Part shown: positions 44,128 to 54,506 of the stretch, piece by piece
Layout: every line of letters begins with the position of its first letter
How positions within the stretch are numbered: position 1 is the first letter of the stretch
NCBI GenBank assembly: GCA_003223215.1
Contig: QHYH01000084.1
Coordinates: 1 to 64,000 of the forward strand
Direction of reading: 5' to 3'
From: Acidobacteriota bacterium
GTDB lineage: Bacteria > Acidobacteriota > Terriglobia > Acidiferrales > UBA7541
Length of the DNA stretch: 64,000 bases
The notes under the pieces: model-generated
What the model was told of the DNA's origin: nothing
What the model saw: the letters and a program-made list of their open reading frames with translations, nothing else
Database searches by the model: none
Position numbers and translations under genes: made by a program

Positions 44128-46092
44128 CTAAGGCAAAGTGAAGGCGACTAGAGAGTCGCCGAGCTTTTCTTCCGTGATTTTGGGATGGCCGCCGGCAGCG
44201 ATGACGACATATTGCTTGCTGGTGGTGCTGAGGCGATAGGTCATAGGTGTGGCGTTACCGCAGGCGGGAAGCGGGACCTTCCACAACTCTTTGCCGGTTT
44301 CGGTGTCGAAACCGCGGAGAAAGCAATCCGTCGTGCCAGCGATGAAGACCAGACCGCCGGCCGTGACCATCGGGCCGCCAAGGCTAATGGAACCGGGCGG
44401 TATCTGCTGAGGATGGGTGCCGCCAAAATCCTGCATGGAGCCAAGCGGCACCTGCCAGCGAATCTTTCCTTCCGTCATGTCCACCGCCGTGAGCATTCCC
44501 CAGGGCGGCGGGCTGCAAGGAAAATCAGAAGGCGACTGAATAAACCGGCGATAAAGACCGTAAGGCGCGCCGAGCTGGTCGCCGTAATCGCCGTCTTCGG
44601 TGCGCGAGCTGCGATCATTGAACTTTTCGCGAGGAATCAGGCGCGCAATGGCGACGAGATTGTTCGTGTTGGTGACGAGAATGTCCCTCTTGGGATCGAA
44701 GGCATAACCGCTCCAGGTCATGCCGCCGAGATTGCCGGGGACCATGAGCGTGCCTTGCAGGCTCGGCGGCGTGAAGATGCCTTCGTTGCGGAGATGAGAA
44801 ATGTAATTGCGGCACCAGTCGCGGTCTTCGGGAGTTGGCCCCCAGGCTTGCTCGAGGGAAAGTGTTTGGGGAGCGAGCGGAGGAGGCCTTAGGGGAAAGG
44901 GCTGCGTCGGCGAGGTGACTTCTCCAGGAACGTCGCTTTGCGGCACGGGGCGCTCTTCGACGGAAAAAACGGGCTTGCCGGTGTCGCGATTGAGAACGTA
45001 AAGCAGGCCGGACTTGTTGCCTTGGATGACGACGGGGACATCTTTGCCATCAAGGCGCAAAGTGGCGAGCAGGGGCGGGGAGGCGCTGTCAAAATCCCAC
45101 AGATCGTGATGCACGAGTTGAAAGCCCCATACGAGTTGGCCGGTTTTGCCACGCAGAGCGACGACGGAGTTGGACCATTTATCGTCGCCGGGGCGAAGGC
45201 CGCCGTAATAGTCGGGGCTCGCGCTGCCTGTGGGCACGAAAAGAAGGTCGCGCGCCGTGTCCACGGCCATAATGGACCAGGCGTTGCCAGCGCCGCTTCG
45301 TGAGGATCGACCTTGGCCTTCAACGGCTCGAGCGGTGGGATTCGCGGGCAGAGGGTCCCAGCTCCAGCGGAGAGCGCCCGTGCGGGCGTCGTAGGCGCGC
45401 ACGACGCCGCGCGCCATGTCGACGCGATGGTTGTCGTCGATGGCAGAGCCCACGACGGCGAGATCGTCGATGATGGCAGGCGGGGAGGTCATGTGATACC
45501 AGCCGGGATCGTATCCGGGAACGTCGCGAAGGCTGACTTGCCCGTCCTTGCCGAAATCGGCGCAGGGAGCGCCGGTCGCGGCGTCCACCGCGACGAGGCG
45601 GGCATCTTGTGTGGACTCGAAGATCCGTCGGTGGCAAGGCTCCTTCGCCGTGCGGGAGGAATCGAGCCAAGTGGCAGCGCCGCGATTGATCAAACCGTCG
45701 CCGTAATCGCCGTCCAGATCAATCTTTGGGTCGTAGGCCCAGCGCGGTTTACCGATTTCCGGGTCGAGCGCGACGATACGGTTGAAAGCGGTGGTTAGAT
45801 AGAGCGTTCCGTCAACGAGGAGCGGCGTAGTTTCCAGGCCGCTGCGCTTTCTGCGGCCACCGCCCTCGGAAATATCCCCCGTATGAAACGTCCATGCGAC
45901 TTTGAGTTGGGAGACGTTTTCACGGTTGATTTGGGTCAGCGGAGAGTAGCGCATGCCCCCGGCGTCGTGGCCGTAGCAGGGCCAGGAGTCGGCCGGGTTT
46001 TCAGATGCTGAGGGAGCGGCAGCCCAGGCTAGAAGGCTGCACGCGGCGAGAAACAAAGCAAGGAAATATACAGGCTTGCGTCGATTCCTCAT
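44128..46092 (-). CDS. PQQ-dependent (quinoprotein) dehydrogenase
   Basis: The product is a periplasmic quinoprotein that oxidises a sugar or alcohol with pyrroloquinoline quinone. The 654-residue protein has a signal peptide (FLALFLAACSLLAWAAAPS), then the repeated beta-propeller blades (VAWTFHTGDIS, LYVLNRDTGKPVFSV, GFDTETGKELWKVPL) of the glucose-dehydrogenase-like family. HHDLWDFDSASPP matches the PQQ/calcium region. No cytochrome domain is present. It resembles membrane GDH and soluble Gdh-B-like proteins, but the substrate is not determined. It stands alone. Confidence 0.88.
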   Translation of the reverse strand: MRNRRKPVYFLALFLAACSLLAWAAAPSASENPADSWPCYGHDAGGMRYSPLTQINRENVSQLKVAWTFHTGDISEGGGRRKRSGLETTPLLVDGTLYLTTAFNRIVALDPEIGKPRWAYDPKIDLDGDYGDGLINRGAATWLDSSRTAKEPCHRRIFESTQDARLVAVDAATGAPCADFGKDGQVSLRDVPGYDPGWYHMTSPPAIIDDLAVVGSAIDDNHRVDMARGVVRAYDARTGALRWSWDPLPANPTARAVEGQGRSSRSGAGNAWSIMAVDTARDLLFVPTGSASPDYYGGLRPGDDKWSNSVVALRGKTGQLVWGFQLVHHDLWDFDSASPPLLATLRLDGKDVPVVIQGNKSGLLYVLNRDTGKPVFSVEERPVPQSDVPGEVTSPTQPFPLRPPPLAPQTLSLEQAWGPTPEDRDWCRNYISHLRNEGIFTPPSLQGTLMVPGNLGGMTWSGYAFDPKRDILVTNTNNLVAIARLIPREKFNDRSSRTEDGDYGDQLGAPYGLYRRFIQSPSDFPCSPPPWGMLTAVDMTEGKIRWQVPLGSMQDFGGTHPQQIPPGSISLGGPMVTAGGLVFIAGTTDCFLRGFDTETGKELWKVPLPACGNATPMTYRLSTTSKQYVVIAAGGHPKITEEKLGDSLVAFTLP

Positions 46093-46314
46093 TCTTGGCT
46101 ACCCCAGAAGACGTGATTGTACACGTCTGTTCCGTATAACCGAGATGGGGCGGCTTTTCTTCGAGGCAAAAATAGCCTGCTTCATGAGTCGAGGAGCGGT
46201 GCTTAGCCGCTAGAAGGGAAGAGCTAAAATATACCGAGTCGGTGCAAGACCAAATCACACCCGACGCTGCGATTATCCTCTTTCAAATGCGCGATGTGCT
46301 AGAGTTTTTGTGCG

Positions 46315-47742
46315 ATGAAAAGGCTCGGGATTTACGTGCAGGTGCCGTTCTGCCAAACGAAGTGCACGTATTGCAATTTTCATACGGGAGTGGTGGCGAA
46401 GGAGCGGTTTCGGCCGTACGTGGCGGCGGTGTGTCGGGAGATTCGGGAGCATAGAGAGCTCGTGAGGGCAGCGGGAGTTACTTGGGGAACTGGCCCCTTG
46501 CAAGAATCGCGCGAGGTAAACGAATGCTCCCACGGAGGAACCGCCCGGGGCGAAGGAGCCGCCTCTAGAAGCTCGGGGCAAGCAAGCGGCGAGAATAAGG
46601 AGACCGAGTGTGCGGTGGATACCGTTTATTTCGGGGGCGGAACACCGAGTTTGCTGGAAACGAGGCAACTCGAGGACATTCTGGAGGCGATTCGCGAGAC
46701 GTCCGGCACGAACGGCTCGCGTAGCGTTGAAGTAGAGGGCGGTTTTGCACCACCGTGGGGGCCGGAAAGCAACAGGGACTCGGTGCGACCGCGGCGGGAA
46801 GAAGGCGGCCCCCCCGACAGCCATCATAATGAGTTGGCTAACAGGAGCGGAGAGAACCAGGCGGTGTTTCAAGAGGTGACGCTCGAGGCGGATCCGGAAA
46901 CCGTCGAAGAGGAGAAGGCGGCGGCGTGGGTAAGGGCAGGAATTAACCGCGTGAGCTTTGGCGTGCAGTCATTTTCGGACAAGGAGTTGAAGGCCGCAGG
47001 GCGTATGCACCGGCGCACGGACATTTATCGGGCCGTGCCGATTTTGCGCGAGGCGGGGATTCGCAATATCAGCTTCGATTTGATCGCAGGATTGCCTCAC
47101 CAAACCAAAGACAGTTGGAAACAATCGCTTGCGCAATTGATTTCGCTCGAGCCGGAGCATGTGTCCGTGTATTTGCTGGAAGTGGATGAAGGAAGCCGGC
47201 TGGGGCAAGCGTTGCTGACCGGAAGTGGGCAATATAGCGCGGGAGCGGTGCCGAGCGAAGATGAGATGGCGGAATTTTACGAAATGGCGCGGGCGGCACT
47301 GGGCGCCGCGGGTTACCGGCATTATGAGATTTCGAATTGGGCGAAGCCTGGGTTTGCATCGAAGCACAATTTGAAGTATTGGAGGCGCGAGCCGTATCTG
47401 GGGTTTGGGGCCGGAGCGCACTCGTTTTCGGGAAGGCAGCGCTGGGCGAATGCACACGATGCGGCGGCGTACGTACGTGCGATCGAGAGCGGGCGGTTGC
47501 CGCTGGAGCAGCTGGAGACAGTGACAGGGGAGCAGGCGTTGGACGAAGAATTGTTTCTGGGATTGCGCCAGTTGGATGGAATTGATGTCGGACGGATTGA
47601 GAGAGAGTACGGAGTCACGCTGGGCGGGCGGCTTGAACCATTGGCTGCGGCGGGATTGCTGGAACGCGAGGGAGATGTGGTGCGGCTGGCGGAGGAGAAG
47701 TTGAGTGTATCGAACGAAGTGTTCGTGGAACTGATGAAATAG
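46315..47742 (+). CDS. hemW: HemW-like radical SAM protein with two insertions
   Basis: HemW is a heme-trafficking relative of oxygen-independent coproporphyrinogen oxidase. The 475-residue product has the radical SAM cysteines C13, C17 and C20 (CQTKCTYC), VYFGGGTPSLL, and the later NRVSFGVQSFS, IAGLPHQTKDSW and KYWRREPYLGFGAGAHS. It is about 85 residues longer than usual. Two low-complexity stretches, about residues 52-99 and 131-184, break the conserved N-terminal barrel without disturbing the frame. The lone C-terminal wing is normal. Neighbouring genes do not suggest heme synthesis. Confidence 0.88.
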   Translation: MKRLGIYVQVPFCQTKCTYCNFHTGVVAKERFRPYVAAVCREIREHRELVRAAGVTWGTGPLQESREVNECSHGGTARGEGAASRSSGQASGENKETECAVDTVYFGGGTPSLLETRQLEDILEAIRETSGTNGSRSVEVEGGFAPPWGPESNRDSVRPRREEGGPPDSHHNELANRSGENQAVFQEVTLEADPETVEEEKAAAWVRAGINRVSFGVQSFSDKELKAAGRMHRRTDIYRAVPILREAGIRNISFDLIAGLPHQTKDSWKQSLAQLISLEPEHVSVYLLEVDEGSRLGQALLTGSGQYSAGAVPSEDEMAEFYEMARAALGAAGYRHYEISNWAKPGFASKHNLKYWRREPYLGFGAGAHSFSGRQRWANAHDAAAYVRAIESGRLPLEQLETVTGEQALDEELFLGLRQLDGIDVGRIEREYGVTLGGRLEPLAAAGLLEREGDVVRLAEEKLSVSNEVFVELMK

Positions 47743-47802
47743 AGAAGCAGCCAAGACACGCGAGAGACCTGAAGAGTCCGACACAGAAGAGAGAGAAAAG
47801 AC

Positions 47803-48927
47803 ATGAGCTATACAGTGGCGAAGGGGAATCAGCGGGTCGATCCGGATGACGTCAAAGTCGCGGGCAAGGCGCCCGAAGGCGTGGTGGATTTGCGAAGCGA
47901 CACGGTGACGCGGCCGACGGCGGAAATGCGCCAGGCGATGGCAACCGCCGAGGTGGGCGACGACGTGTACGGAGAGGATCCCACGGTCAACAAGCTGGAG
48001 AAGCGCGCGGCGGAGATTTTTGAAAAAGAAGCGGCGCTGTTTGTGCCCACAGGCTGCATGGGAAATCTGATTTCCATCAAGATTTGGACGCATCACGGCA
48101 ATGAAGTTGTTTGCGAAGAGCGCAGCCACGTGAATCTGTACGAGCTGGCGTCGATGTCCGCGATTGCCGGATGCATGCCGCGTGTGGCTCGCGCGGAAGA
48201 CGGGATTCTGACTTGGGAAGAGATCAAGGCGGTGATCCGTCCGAAGATTTATTACGACTCGCAAACGGCGCTGGTTTGCCTGGAAAACACCAGCAACATG
48301 GCGGGCGGAACGGTGTATCCGACCGACCGCCTGAACGAGATTTGCGACGAGGCGCACAAACTCGGGCTCAAGGTGCACTTGGACGGCGCGCGGATCTTCA
48401 ATGCGGCAACGGCGCTGGGAGACCACGTCGCCGTGATGGCGAAAAAGGTGGATTCGGTGATGTTTTGCCTCTCAAAAGGATTGGGCGCGCCGGTAGGCTC
48501 GCTGGTGGCGGGATCGAAAGCGTTCATCGAGAAAGCAAGGATTTACCGAAAGATGTTTGGCGGGGGGATGCGCCAGGCTGGCGTGATTGCGGCGGCAGGG
48601 CTGATTGCGCTGGAGAAATCGCCGGCGCGGCTGCACGTCGATCATGAGAACGCCAAGTTGCTCGCGGAAGGGATTGCGCAAATTCCGGGGTTGAAGATCG
48701 ATCCCGAGAAGGTGCGGTCGAACATCGTGATTTTTGACTGTGCCCAGGCGGGGATGACGGCGGTGGAATTGTGCGACGCGGTGCATGTGCACGGCGTTTG
48801 GGCGCAGGACACGGCACTCTATTTGGTGCGCGTGGTGACGCATTCGGACGTGGACCGGGCAGGTTGCGAGCGGGCATTGACGGTATTGAAGGAAGTGGTG
48901 ACGAGGAAGAGAAAGGCGGGGGCATGA
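47803..48927 (+). CDS. Low-specificity L-threonine aldolase
   Basis: The PLP enzyme cleaves L-threonine or allo-threonine to glycine and acetaldehyde. The 374-residue product has VVDLRSDTVTRPT at the start, GDDVYGEDPTVNKLE, the aspartate of HLDGARIFNA and the PLP Lys in CLSKGLGAPVGS. The family fit is good. The first about 25 residues are non-conserved. It overlaps the next gene by ATGA (48924-48927), so both are translated together. Confidence 0.9.
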   Translation: MSYTVAKGNQRVDPDDVKVAGKAPEGVVDLRSDTVTRPTAEMRQAMATAEVGDDVYGEDPTVNKLEKRAAEIFEKEAALFVPTGCMGNLISIKIWTHHGNEVVCEERSHVNLYELASMSAIAGCMPRVARAEDGILTWEEIKAVIRPKIYYDSQTALVCLENTSNMAGGTVYPTDRLNEICDEAHKLGLKVHLDGARIFNAATALGDHVAVMAKKVDSVMFCLSKGLGAPVGSLVAGSKAFIEKARIYRKMFGGGMRQAGVIAAAGLIALEKSPARLHVDHENAKLLAEGIAQIPGLKIDPEKVRSNIVIFDCAQAGMTAVELCDAVHVHGVWAQDTALYLVRVVTHSDVDRAGCERALTVLKEVVTRKRKAGA

Positions 48928-50774
48928 ACCTAAGACGGGTGGCGATTCTCTGCGGCCCAGTTGTTTCGTTGCTTGTTGCACAAATGGCGAGTCGCGGGCA
49001 GACGCCTCCGGCGAGCAATGAAAGCAATAAGGCTCGGCCGACCGCCGAAGAGGCAAAAAAATACATTGAGAACGCGGAAACAGAGTTATTTAACCTGGGC
49101 GTAAAAGCCTCGCGGGCGTCCTGGGTCGAAGAAAATTTCATTACCGATGACACGGAAAAGATCGCGGCCGATGCGAACGAAGTGTTGAACACGGCGAGCA
49201 CGGAGTACGCAAAGGAAGCGCACCGATTTGACGGATTGCAGCTGGCGCCGGGACTTGCGCGCAAGCGCCTGCTGCTGGAGCTGGCGGCGGGATTTCCCGC
49301 CCCGAATGATCCCAAAGCACAAAAAGAGCTGGCGGACATCCTAGCGTCCCTCGATGGCGATTATGGAAAAGGAAAGTGGTGTCCGGAGGGGGAAAAACGA
49401 AAGTGCCTGGACGTTACGGCGGTGGAGAAACTGATGGCAGAAAGCCGCGACCCGGAGGAACTGAAACGCGCCTGGCTGGGATGGCATGCCATTGGCGCGC
49501 CGATGCGGCAGCGGTATGCGCGGATGGTGGAGCTGGGAAACGCGGGAGCGCGCGAGCTGGGGTACGCCGACGTGGGAGCGCTGTGGCGTTCGAATTACGA
49601 CATGCCGCCGGATGATTTTGCCAAAGAAGAAGACCGGCTGTGGGAGCAGTTGAAGCCGCTGTACCTGTCGCTCCATGCCTATACGCGCGGGCAACTGCGG
49701 AAAAAGTACGGTAAGGATCTGGTTCCCGCGGATGGGCCGATCCCGGCGCATCTGTTGGGAAACATTTGGAGCCAGGAGTGGAACAACGTTTATTCGCTGA
49801 TGGATTCAGCAAAACCGCCCGAGAGCTATGACTTGACGAAGATTTTGCAGGAGCGCAGGACGGATGCGAGGGGCATGGTGAAATACGGCGAGGAATTTTT
49901 TGTTTCGCTGGGATTTGCGCCGCTTCCGCCGACTTTCTGGGAGCGCTCGCTGTTTACAAAGCCGACGGACCGCGACGTGGTGTGCCACGCCAGCGCGTGG
50001 GACGTCGATTCGAAAGAGGACCTGCGGATCAAGATGTGCATCCAGATCAGGGAAGAGGACTTTCGGACGATTCACCACGAGCTGGGGCACAACTTTTATC
50101 AGCGGGCGTACATAAATCAGCCGCCGCTGTTTCAAGGTAGCGCCAACGACGGATTTCACGAAGCGGTGGGCGACACGATCGCGCTCTCGGTGACGCCCGA
50201 GTATTTGAAGAAGATCGGATTGATCGAGACCGTTCCTCCGGCTTCGGGTGATATCGATTACTTGCTGCAACAGGCGCTCGAGAAAGTGGCGTTTCTGCCG
50301 TTTGGCTTGCTGGTGGACAAATGGCGGTGGGAAGTGTTCCGCGGGCAAGTGCAGCCGGAGAACTACAACAAGGCGTGGTGGGAGCTGCGGAGAGGGTATC
50401 AGGGCGTCGCGCCGCCGGTGGAGCGCGCGGAGGCGGATTTTGATCCCGGCGCGAAATACCACGTGCCGGCAAACGTCCCTTACGCGCGATATTTTCTGGC
50501 GCGGATTTTGCAGTTTCAGTTTCACCGGGCGCTGTGCAAAGCAGCGGGAATTACCGGACCGCTCGATCGCTGCTCGATTTATGGAAACAAGACCGCCGGG
50601 GAAAGGCTGAACCAGATGCTCTCAATGGGGCAGAGCAAACCGTGGCAAGATGCACTGGAGACGCTGACCGGACAAAGGCAGATGGATGCGACGGCGCTGG
50701 CGGATTATTTTGTGCCGCTGAAGACTTGGTTGGACGAGCAGAACAAGGCAAAGGGGTATAGGGTGGGATGGTGA
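48924..50774 (+). CDS. Secreted M2-family metallopeptidase (ACE-like)
   Basis: The product is a zinc dipeptidyl carboxypeptidase related to angiotensin-converting enzyme. The 616-residue protein has a signal peptide (MNLRRVAILCGPVVSLLVAQ), the helical ACE body and HHELGHNFY (about 384) followed by EAVGDTIAL, giving the HExxH and the downstream zinc Glu. The start at 48924 overlaps the threonine aldolase stop (ATGA). M2 peptidases are common in Acidobacteriota. It probably acts in the periplasm or outside. Confidence 0.9.
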   Translation: MNLRRVAILCGPVVSLLVAQMASRGQTPPASNESNKARPTAEEAKKYIENAETELFNLGVKASRASWVEENFITDDTEKIAADANEVLNTASTEYAKEAHRFDGLQLAPGLARKRLLLELAAGFPAPNDPKAQKELADILASLDGDYGKGKWCPEGEKRKCLDVTAVEKLMAESRDPEELKRAWLGWHAIGAPMRQRYARMVELGNAGARELGYADVGALWRSNYDMPPDDFAKEEDRLWEQLKPLYLSLHAYTRGQLRKKYGKDLVPADGPIPAHLLGNIWSQEWNNVYSLMDSAKPPESYDLTKILQERRTDARGMVKYGEEFFVSLGFAPLPPTFWERSLFTKPTDRDVVCHASAWDVDSKEDLRIKMCIQIREEDFRTIHHELGHNFYQRAYINQPPLFQGSANDGFHEAVGDTIALSVTPEYLKKIGLIETVPPASGDIDYLLQQALEKVAFLPFGLLVDKWRWEVFRGQVQPENYNKAWWELRRGYQGVAPPVERAEADFDPGAKYHVPANVPYARYFLARILQFQFHRALCKAAGITGPLDRCSIYGNKTAGERLNQMLSMGQSKPWQDALETLTGQRQMDATALADYFVPLKTWLDEQNKAKGYRVGW

Positions 50775-50821
50775 GAAGGCCTGCCAAGAAGTGCCGCACG
50801 TTCGGGAGATGGAAACTTCGC

Positions 50822-52582
50822 TTAAGCTAACGGGCCGGGATGCTTGAGGTAGCGGTCGACGATGGCGTCGGCGGTGCGATAGACGAAGGCAAGGACTGTG
50901 GGCGTCGGATTGGCGGAGGCGTTTTGCGGGAACGTAGAGCCGCCGAGGATGAAAAGATTGGGCAATTGCCAGTGCTGGAGGTAGGGCGAGACCACGGAAT
51001 AGGCGGGTGAGTCTCCCATGATGGTGCCGCCCTGGACATGGGTGGAGTTGTAGCGGGTGGCATCGTAAGAGCCCAGGCCTGGGAAAGGATTGATCTGCCG
51101 CGCGCCCATGGCGCGGGCCAGGTCGACGGCTATCGGCGTGGCGAACCCGACCATTTTGCGTTCGTTGTCGCGCCAATCCAGAGTAAGGCGGAGGAGCGGG
51201 TCACCCAGCGCGTCTTTGTAAACGGGGTCGAGGTCCATGAGATTCGTTTTGTAAGCGAGGTGCTCCCCAGCGAAACCGATGGTTGCGGTGCGGTCATAAT
51301 AGAAGATCGCAGCTTTCTTCCAATCGGAACCCCAGGTGGCTTTGACGGAACTTGGCAGCACGCCGAAGGCTCCGATGGGCTGAAATCCGTAGCCACGCGC
51401 TCCGAAGTAGCCGCCACGAATAAAGCCCAGCGACGAACGATCCAGATCGTCGCGGTCATAATCGCTCAACAGAAATCCGGCAGAGCCCGCGCCCATGAAG
51501 CGGTTAAGGGGTCGATCAAAAAAGGCGGTTGCGGAAGGAACGGTGACCTGGTGCGTGAGGTTGCTGCCGAGTGTGCCGCGTCCGGTGGCCGGATGGTATG
51601 GTTCGCCGATTCCAGAGAGCAGCAGAAGACGCGTGTTGTTAAACGTCCAGGAGGCGAGGAAGACAAGAGAGGCGGGCTGAAAGACTTCCTGCCCGGCGGC
51701 GTCCACGTAGCTGACGCCGCGAGCAGCAGACTTGGGAGCAGGGTCTAAGAGGATGCGGCGAACCCAGGCTCCGGTGCGAACAGAGACGTTCTGGCGCTTT
51801 TGAATGATCGGGAGAAGAAGGCTCGAGGGCTGCGCCTTAGCCCCAACCATGCAACCGAACCGGGCGCAGAATCCGCAATACGTGCAGCCGCCGCGCGAAA
51901 TGCCGTCCGGATTGGTGTAAGCCTGGCTGATGTTTGCGGAGGGCGCGGGATAAGGATGATAGCCGAGTGATTTGGCGGCGTCGCGAAATAGCGCAGCAAA
52001 ATAGGGAACTTTTGTAGGCGGCGTGGGATACCCCTCGCTGCGCCAGCCCTCAAAAATGTTGCCGCCGCCGATCCGTTTACCGCGGATGTTGCCCGCCTGG
52101 CCCGACGTGCCGAGCAGTTTGTCGACGCGCGTGTAGTAAGGCTCCAATTCGTCGTAGGTGATGCCCCAGTCGCGAACCGCATGCCCCTCGGGCAACGCGC
52201 TCGCACCGTATTTTTGCGTGGTCTTGGAAAGCAACTCAAAGCAATCCGGCAGGAAACGAGGAACCTGCGCGTTCCAGTGCTCGCCGGATCCACCGACGCC
52301 GGCGCCCGGCAGAAAAGCTCCATGCTGGCGGAGAGGAACGGCGCGGCGGGCGGCATCATGACGAAGCGTGACGGTTTCTCTCGAGAGGTCTTGCATCATG
52401 CGAAGACGAATGGCGTAGTCGAGTTCGTCCATGTCGGTCGAGTAATCGGAGGGTTGGCGAGACGGACCGCGTTCCAGAACGACGATGGACAGGGAAGTGC
52501 GCGCGCCAAGTTCTTTGGCCATCAGCAAGCCGGCCCAGCCACCGCCAACAATCACGGCATCGACAGCGGGAAGCGTCTTCAC
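50822..52582 (-). CDS. GMC-family oxidoreductase, FAD subunit
   Basis: The enzyme oxidises a sugar acid, sugar or alcohol using FAD and hands electrons to a membrane acceptor. The 586-residue product has the N-terminal FAD motif VIVGGGWAGLLMAKELG, a substrate domain, a Cys-rich CTYCGFCARFGC segment and the GMC C-terminal His region (NSTHVQGGTIMGDS, FILGGSTFPQNASANPT). It lacks its own signal peptide; the partner gene upstream (52579-53238) has a Tat signal and overlaps by ATGA. Together they resemble gluconate/2-ketogluconate-type dehydrogenases, without a cytochrome subunit here. Confidence 0.9.
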   Translation of the reverse strand: MKTLPAVDAVIVGGGWAGLLMAKELGARTSLSIVVLERGPSRQPSDYSTDMDELDYAIRLRMMQDLSRETVTLRHDAARRAVPLRQHGAFLPGAGVGGSGEHWNAQVPRFLPDCFELLSKTTQKYGASALPEGHAVRDWGITYDELEPYYTRVDKLLGTSGQAGNIRGKRIGGGNIFEGWRSEGYPTPPTKVPYFAALFRDAAKSLGYHPYPAPSANISQAYTNPDGISRGGCTYCGFCARFGCMVGAKAQPSSLLLPIIQKRQNVSVRTGAWVRRILLDPAPKSAARGVSYVDAAGQEVFQPASLVFLASWTFNNTRLLLLSGIGEPYHPATGRGTLGSNLTHQVTVPSATAFFDRPLNRFMGAGSAGFLLSDYDRDDLDRSSLGFIRGGYFGARGYGFQPIGAFGVLPSSVKATWGSDWKKAAIFYYDRTATIGFAGEHLAYKTNLMDLDPVYKDALGDPLLRLTLDWRDNERKMVGFATPIAVDLARAMGARQINPFPGLGSYDATRYNSTHVQGGTIMGDSPAYSVVSPYLQHWQLPNLFILGGSTFPQNASANPTPTVLAFVYRTADAIVDRYLKHPGPLA

Positions 52583-53238
52583 GACTCGTCCTCGCTCGGG
52601 CGAACCTTTACGCCGGTCGCTTGGCGAAGGCTGAGGGGCTTGGGGCGAAAAGCTTGGCCGTAATACTTTTCGATTTCCTCGAGATTGCTCATGCGCGGGC
52701 CGGGAAAGCCTACAAGCTGCCAGCCGACCATACCGGCGTTTCCCCCGTGAATCGGATCACAGAACATGCCTTCGATCGTGTTTTGGCGGAGGAGGGAAAA
52801 GAACAGGCTCGATTCGATTTTGCGCAGAGCTTCGTCTTGCGCGGTAGGGGAGAGGTGATGAAAGCCCCGGAGCCCTTTTAAGCCCTCACGGTAAATTTGC
52901 CGCGGCGTGGCGCTCCCCTGATAGCCAAATTCGTCGGGGGCGTCTTCAAAGGGCGGCTGGGTATAGCGGAAACGATCGCGGCCGTAGGAACCCGCGAGCT
53001 GGCGGTCGATGAAGACGGCCACGCCGGCTTCGCGCGCGCCCGGGCCAGAATCGTCGGACGGGAAAATACGCGACGCAGCGGCAGCAACAATGAGGGCTTC
53101 GGTTTCCGTAAGAAAACGAAGCGGGATGCGAACAGGTTTGTGCTGCGCGGAGAGGAGTGAAGCTTTGCGATCGAGGGAATAGACGAGGACGCCGCCCAGG
53201 GTTGCGGCGGAAAGCGTAAGAAAATGGCGGCGGCGCAT
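52579..53238 (-). CDS. Gluconate 2-dehydrogenase subunit 3 family protein, Tat-exported
   Basis: This small subunit carries the twin-arginine signal that exports the GMC partner as a complex. The product has about 219 residues from the Met at 53238, with RRRHFLTLSAATLGG as the Tat motif, then the subunit-3 domain (LTETEALIVAAAASRIFPSDDSGPGA, AREAGVAVFIDRQLAG, FFSLLRQNTIEGMFCDPIHGGN). The frame extends to 53283 without homology. It overlaps the GMC gene by four bases, so the pair is translated together. Confidence 0.85.
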   Translation of the reverse strand: MRRRHFLTLSAATLGGVLVYSLDRKASLLSAQHKPVRIPLRFLTETEALIVAAAASRIFPSDDSGPGAREAGVAVFIDRQLAGSYGRDRFRYTQPPFEDAPDEFGYQGSATPRQIYREGLKGLRGFHHLSPTAQDEALRKIESSLFFSLLRQNTIEGMFCDPIHGGNAGMVGWQLVGFPGPRMSNLEEIEKYYGQAFRPKPLSLRQATGVKVRPSEDES

Positions 53239-53357
53239 GTGCGGGAGTGTAACAGAGGAACGGATCGAAGGCACTTGGGGCAAGGTCCGCGCAAGGCGTG
53301 CTATAAATGGTACTTTCGAGCGCTATAGAAAAAACAGATGGTGGAAAGGGAAGGGTC

Positions 53358-54506
53358 GTGGAATTCGCGTTTACCGAAGAGCAGGAGCAACTGCGGAAAA
53401 GCGTGCGGGAATTCGCGGAAGGCGAGATCGCACCCCACGTGATGGAGTGGGATGAGGCGTCGCATTTTCCTGTGGAGATTATCCCGAAGCTCGCCGAGAT
53501 GGGGCTCCTAGGGGTGATTTTTCCGGAAGAATACGGCGGCGCCGGACTCGGTTACATCGAGTACGCGCTGGCAATTGAAGAACTGGCGCGCGTGGACGGC
53601 TCGGTGGGACTGATTGTCGCGGCGCACAATTCGCTGTGCTCGAACCACATTTTCAAGTTTGGTACAGAAGCGCAGAAGAAAAAGTATCTGGTACACCTTG
53701 CGTCCGGGAAGGCTATTGGCGCTTGGTCGTTGACGGAACCGCAAGCAGGTTCCGATGCAGGCGGGACGCGAACGACGGCCGTGCGCAACGGGAAGGCTTG
53801 GGTGCTGAACGGCGCCAAGACCTTCACGACCAACGGGCACTACGCGAATTATTGCGTTGCGATGGCGGTGACGGATAAGTCGAAAGGCTCGCACGGGATC
53901 AGCGCCTTCATCCTGGAAAAGGGCATGCCGGGGTTTAGACCAGGGAAAAAGGAAAACAAGCTGGGGATGCGCGCCAGCGATACTTCGGAAGTGATTTTCA
54001 GCGATTGCCACGTGCCTCAGGAGAATTTGCTGGGGCCGGAAGGCGAGGGTTTCACGGGCAGCTTGAAGATCCTGGATGGCGGGCGGATTTCCATTGCGGC
54101 GCTGGCGCTGGGCATGGCGCAAGGCGCGCTGGAAGCGGCGACAAGGTACGCGAAGCAGCGGAAACAGTTCGGGCAGGCCATCAGCGAGTTTCAGGCCGTG
54201 CAATTCAAGCTGGCGGACATGGCCACGCAGGTGGAAGCGGCGCGATTGCTCGTGTACCAAGCCGCGTGGCTGGCGGACAGAAAAGAGCTGCGTTTTACGC
54301 GCGAAGCGAGCATGGCAAAACTGTTTGCGAGCGAAGTTGCTGTGAAGGTGGCCAACGAATGCGTACAGATTCACGGCGGGTACGGCTTTATCAAAGACTA
54401 TCCTGCGGAGAAATACTATCGCGACGTGAAGCTGTGCACGATTGGCGAAGGCACGAGCGAGATTCAGCGCCTGGTGATTGCCCGGCAGCTCCTTGGCAAA
54501 AGATAA
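53358..54506 (+). CDS. Acyl-CoA dehydrogenase
   Basis: The FAD enzyme introduces a double bond into acyl-CoA and passes electrons to ETF. The 382-residue product, from a GTG at 53358, has [19 protein letters not shown], the [13 protein letters not shown] and [12 protein letters not shown]/substrate segments and the catalytic Glu in the C-terminal GEGTSEIQR motif. An upstream ATG at 53307 would add 17 non-conserved residues; the purine-rich GGGAAGGG before the GTG decides the start. It is followed at distance by meaB, consistent with branched-chain or propionate catabolism. Confidence 0.93.
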   Translation: MEFAFTEEQEQLRKSVREFAEGEIAPHVMEWDEASHFPVEIIPKLAEMGLLGVIFPEEYGGAGLGYIEYALAIEELARVDGSVGLIVAAHNSLCSNHIFKFGTEAQKKKYLVHLASGKAIGAWSLTEPQAGSDAGGTRTTAVRNGKAWVLNGAKTFTTNGHYANYCVAMAVTDKSKGSHGISAFILEKGMPGFRPGKKENKLGMRASDTSEVIFSDCHVPQENLLGPEGEGFTGSLKILDGGRISIAALALGMAQGALEAATRYAKQRKQFGQAISEFQAVQFKLADMATQVEAARLLVYQAAWLADRKELRFTREASMAKLFASEVAVKVANECVQIHGGYGFIKDYPAEKYYRDVKLCTIGEGTSEIQRLVIARQLLGKR

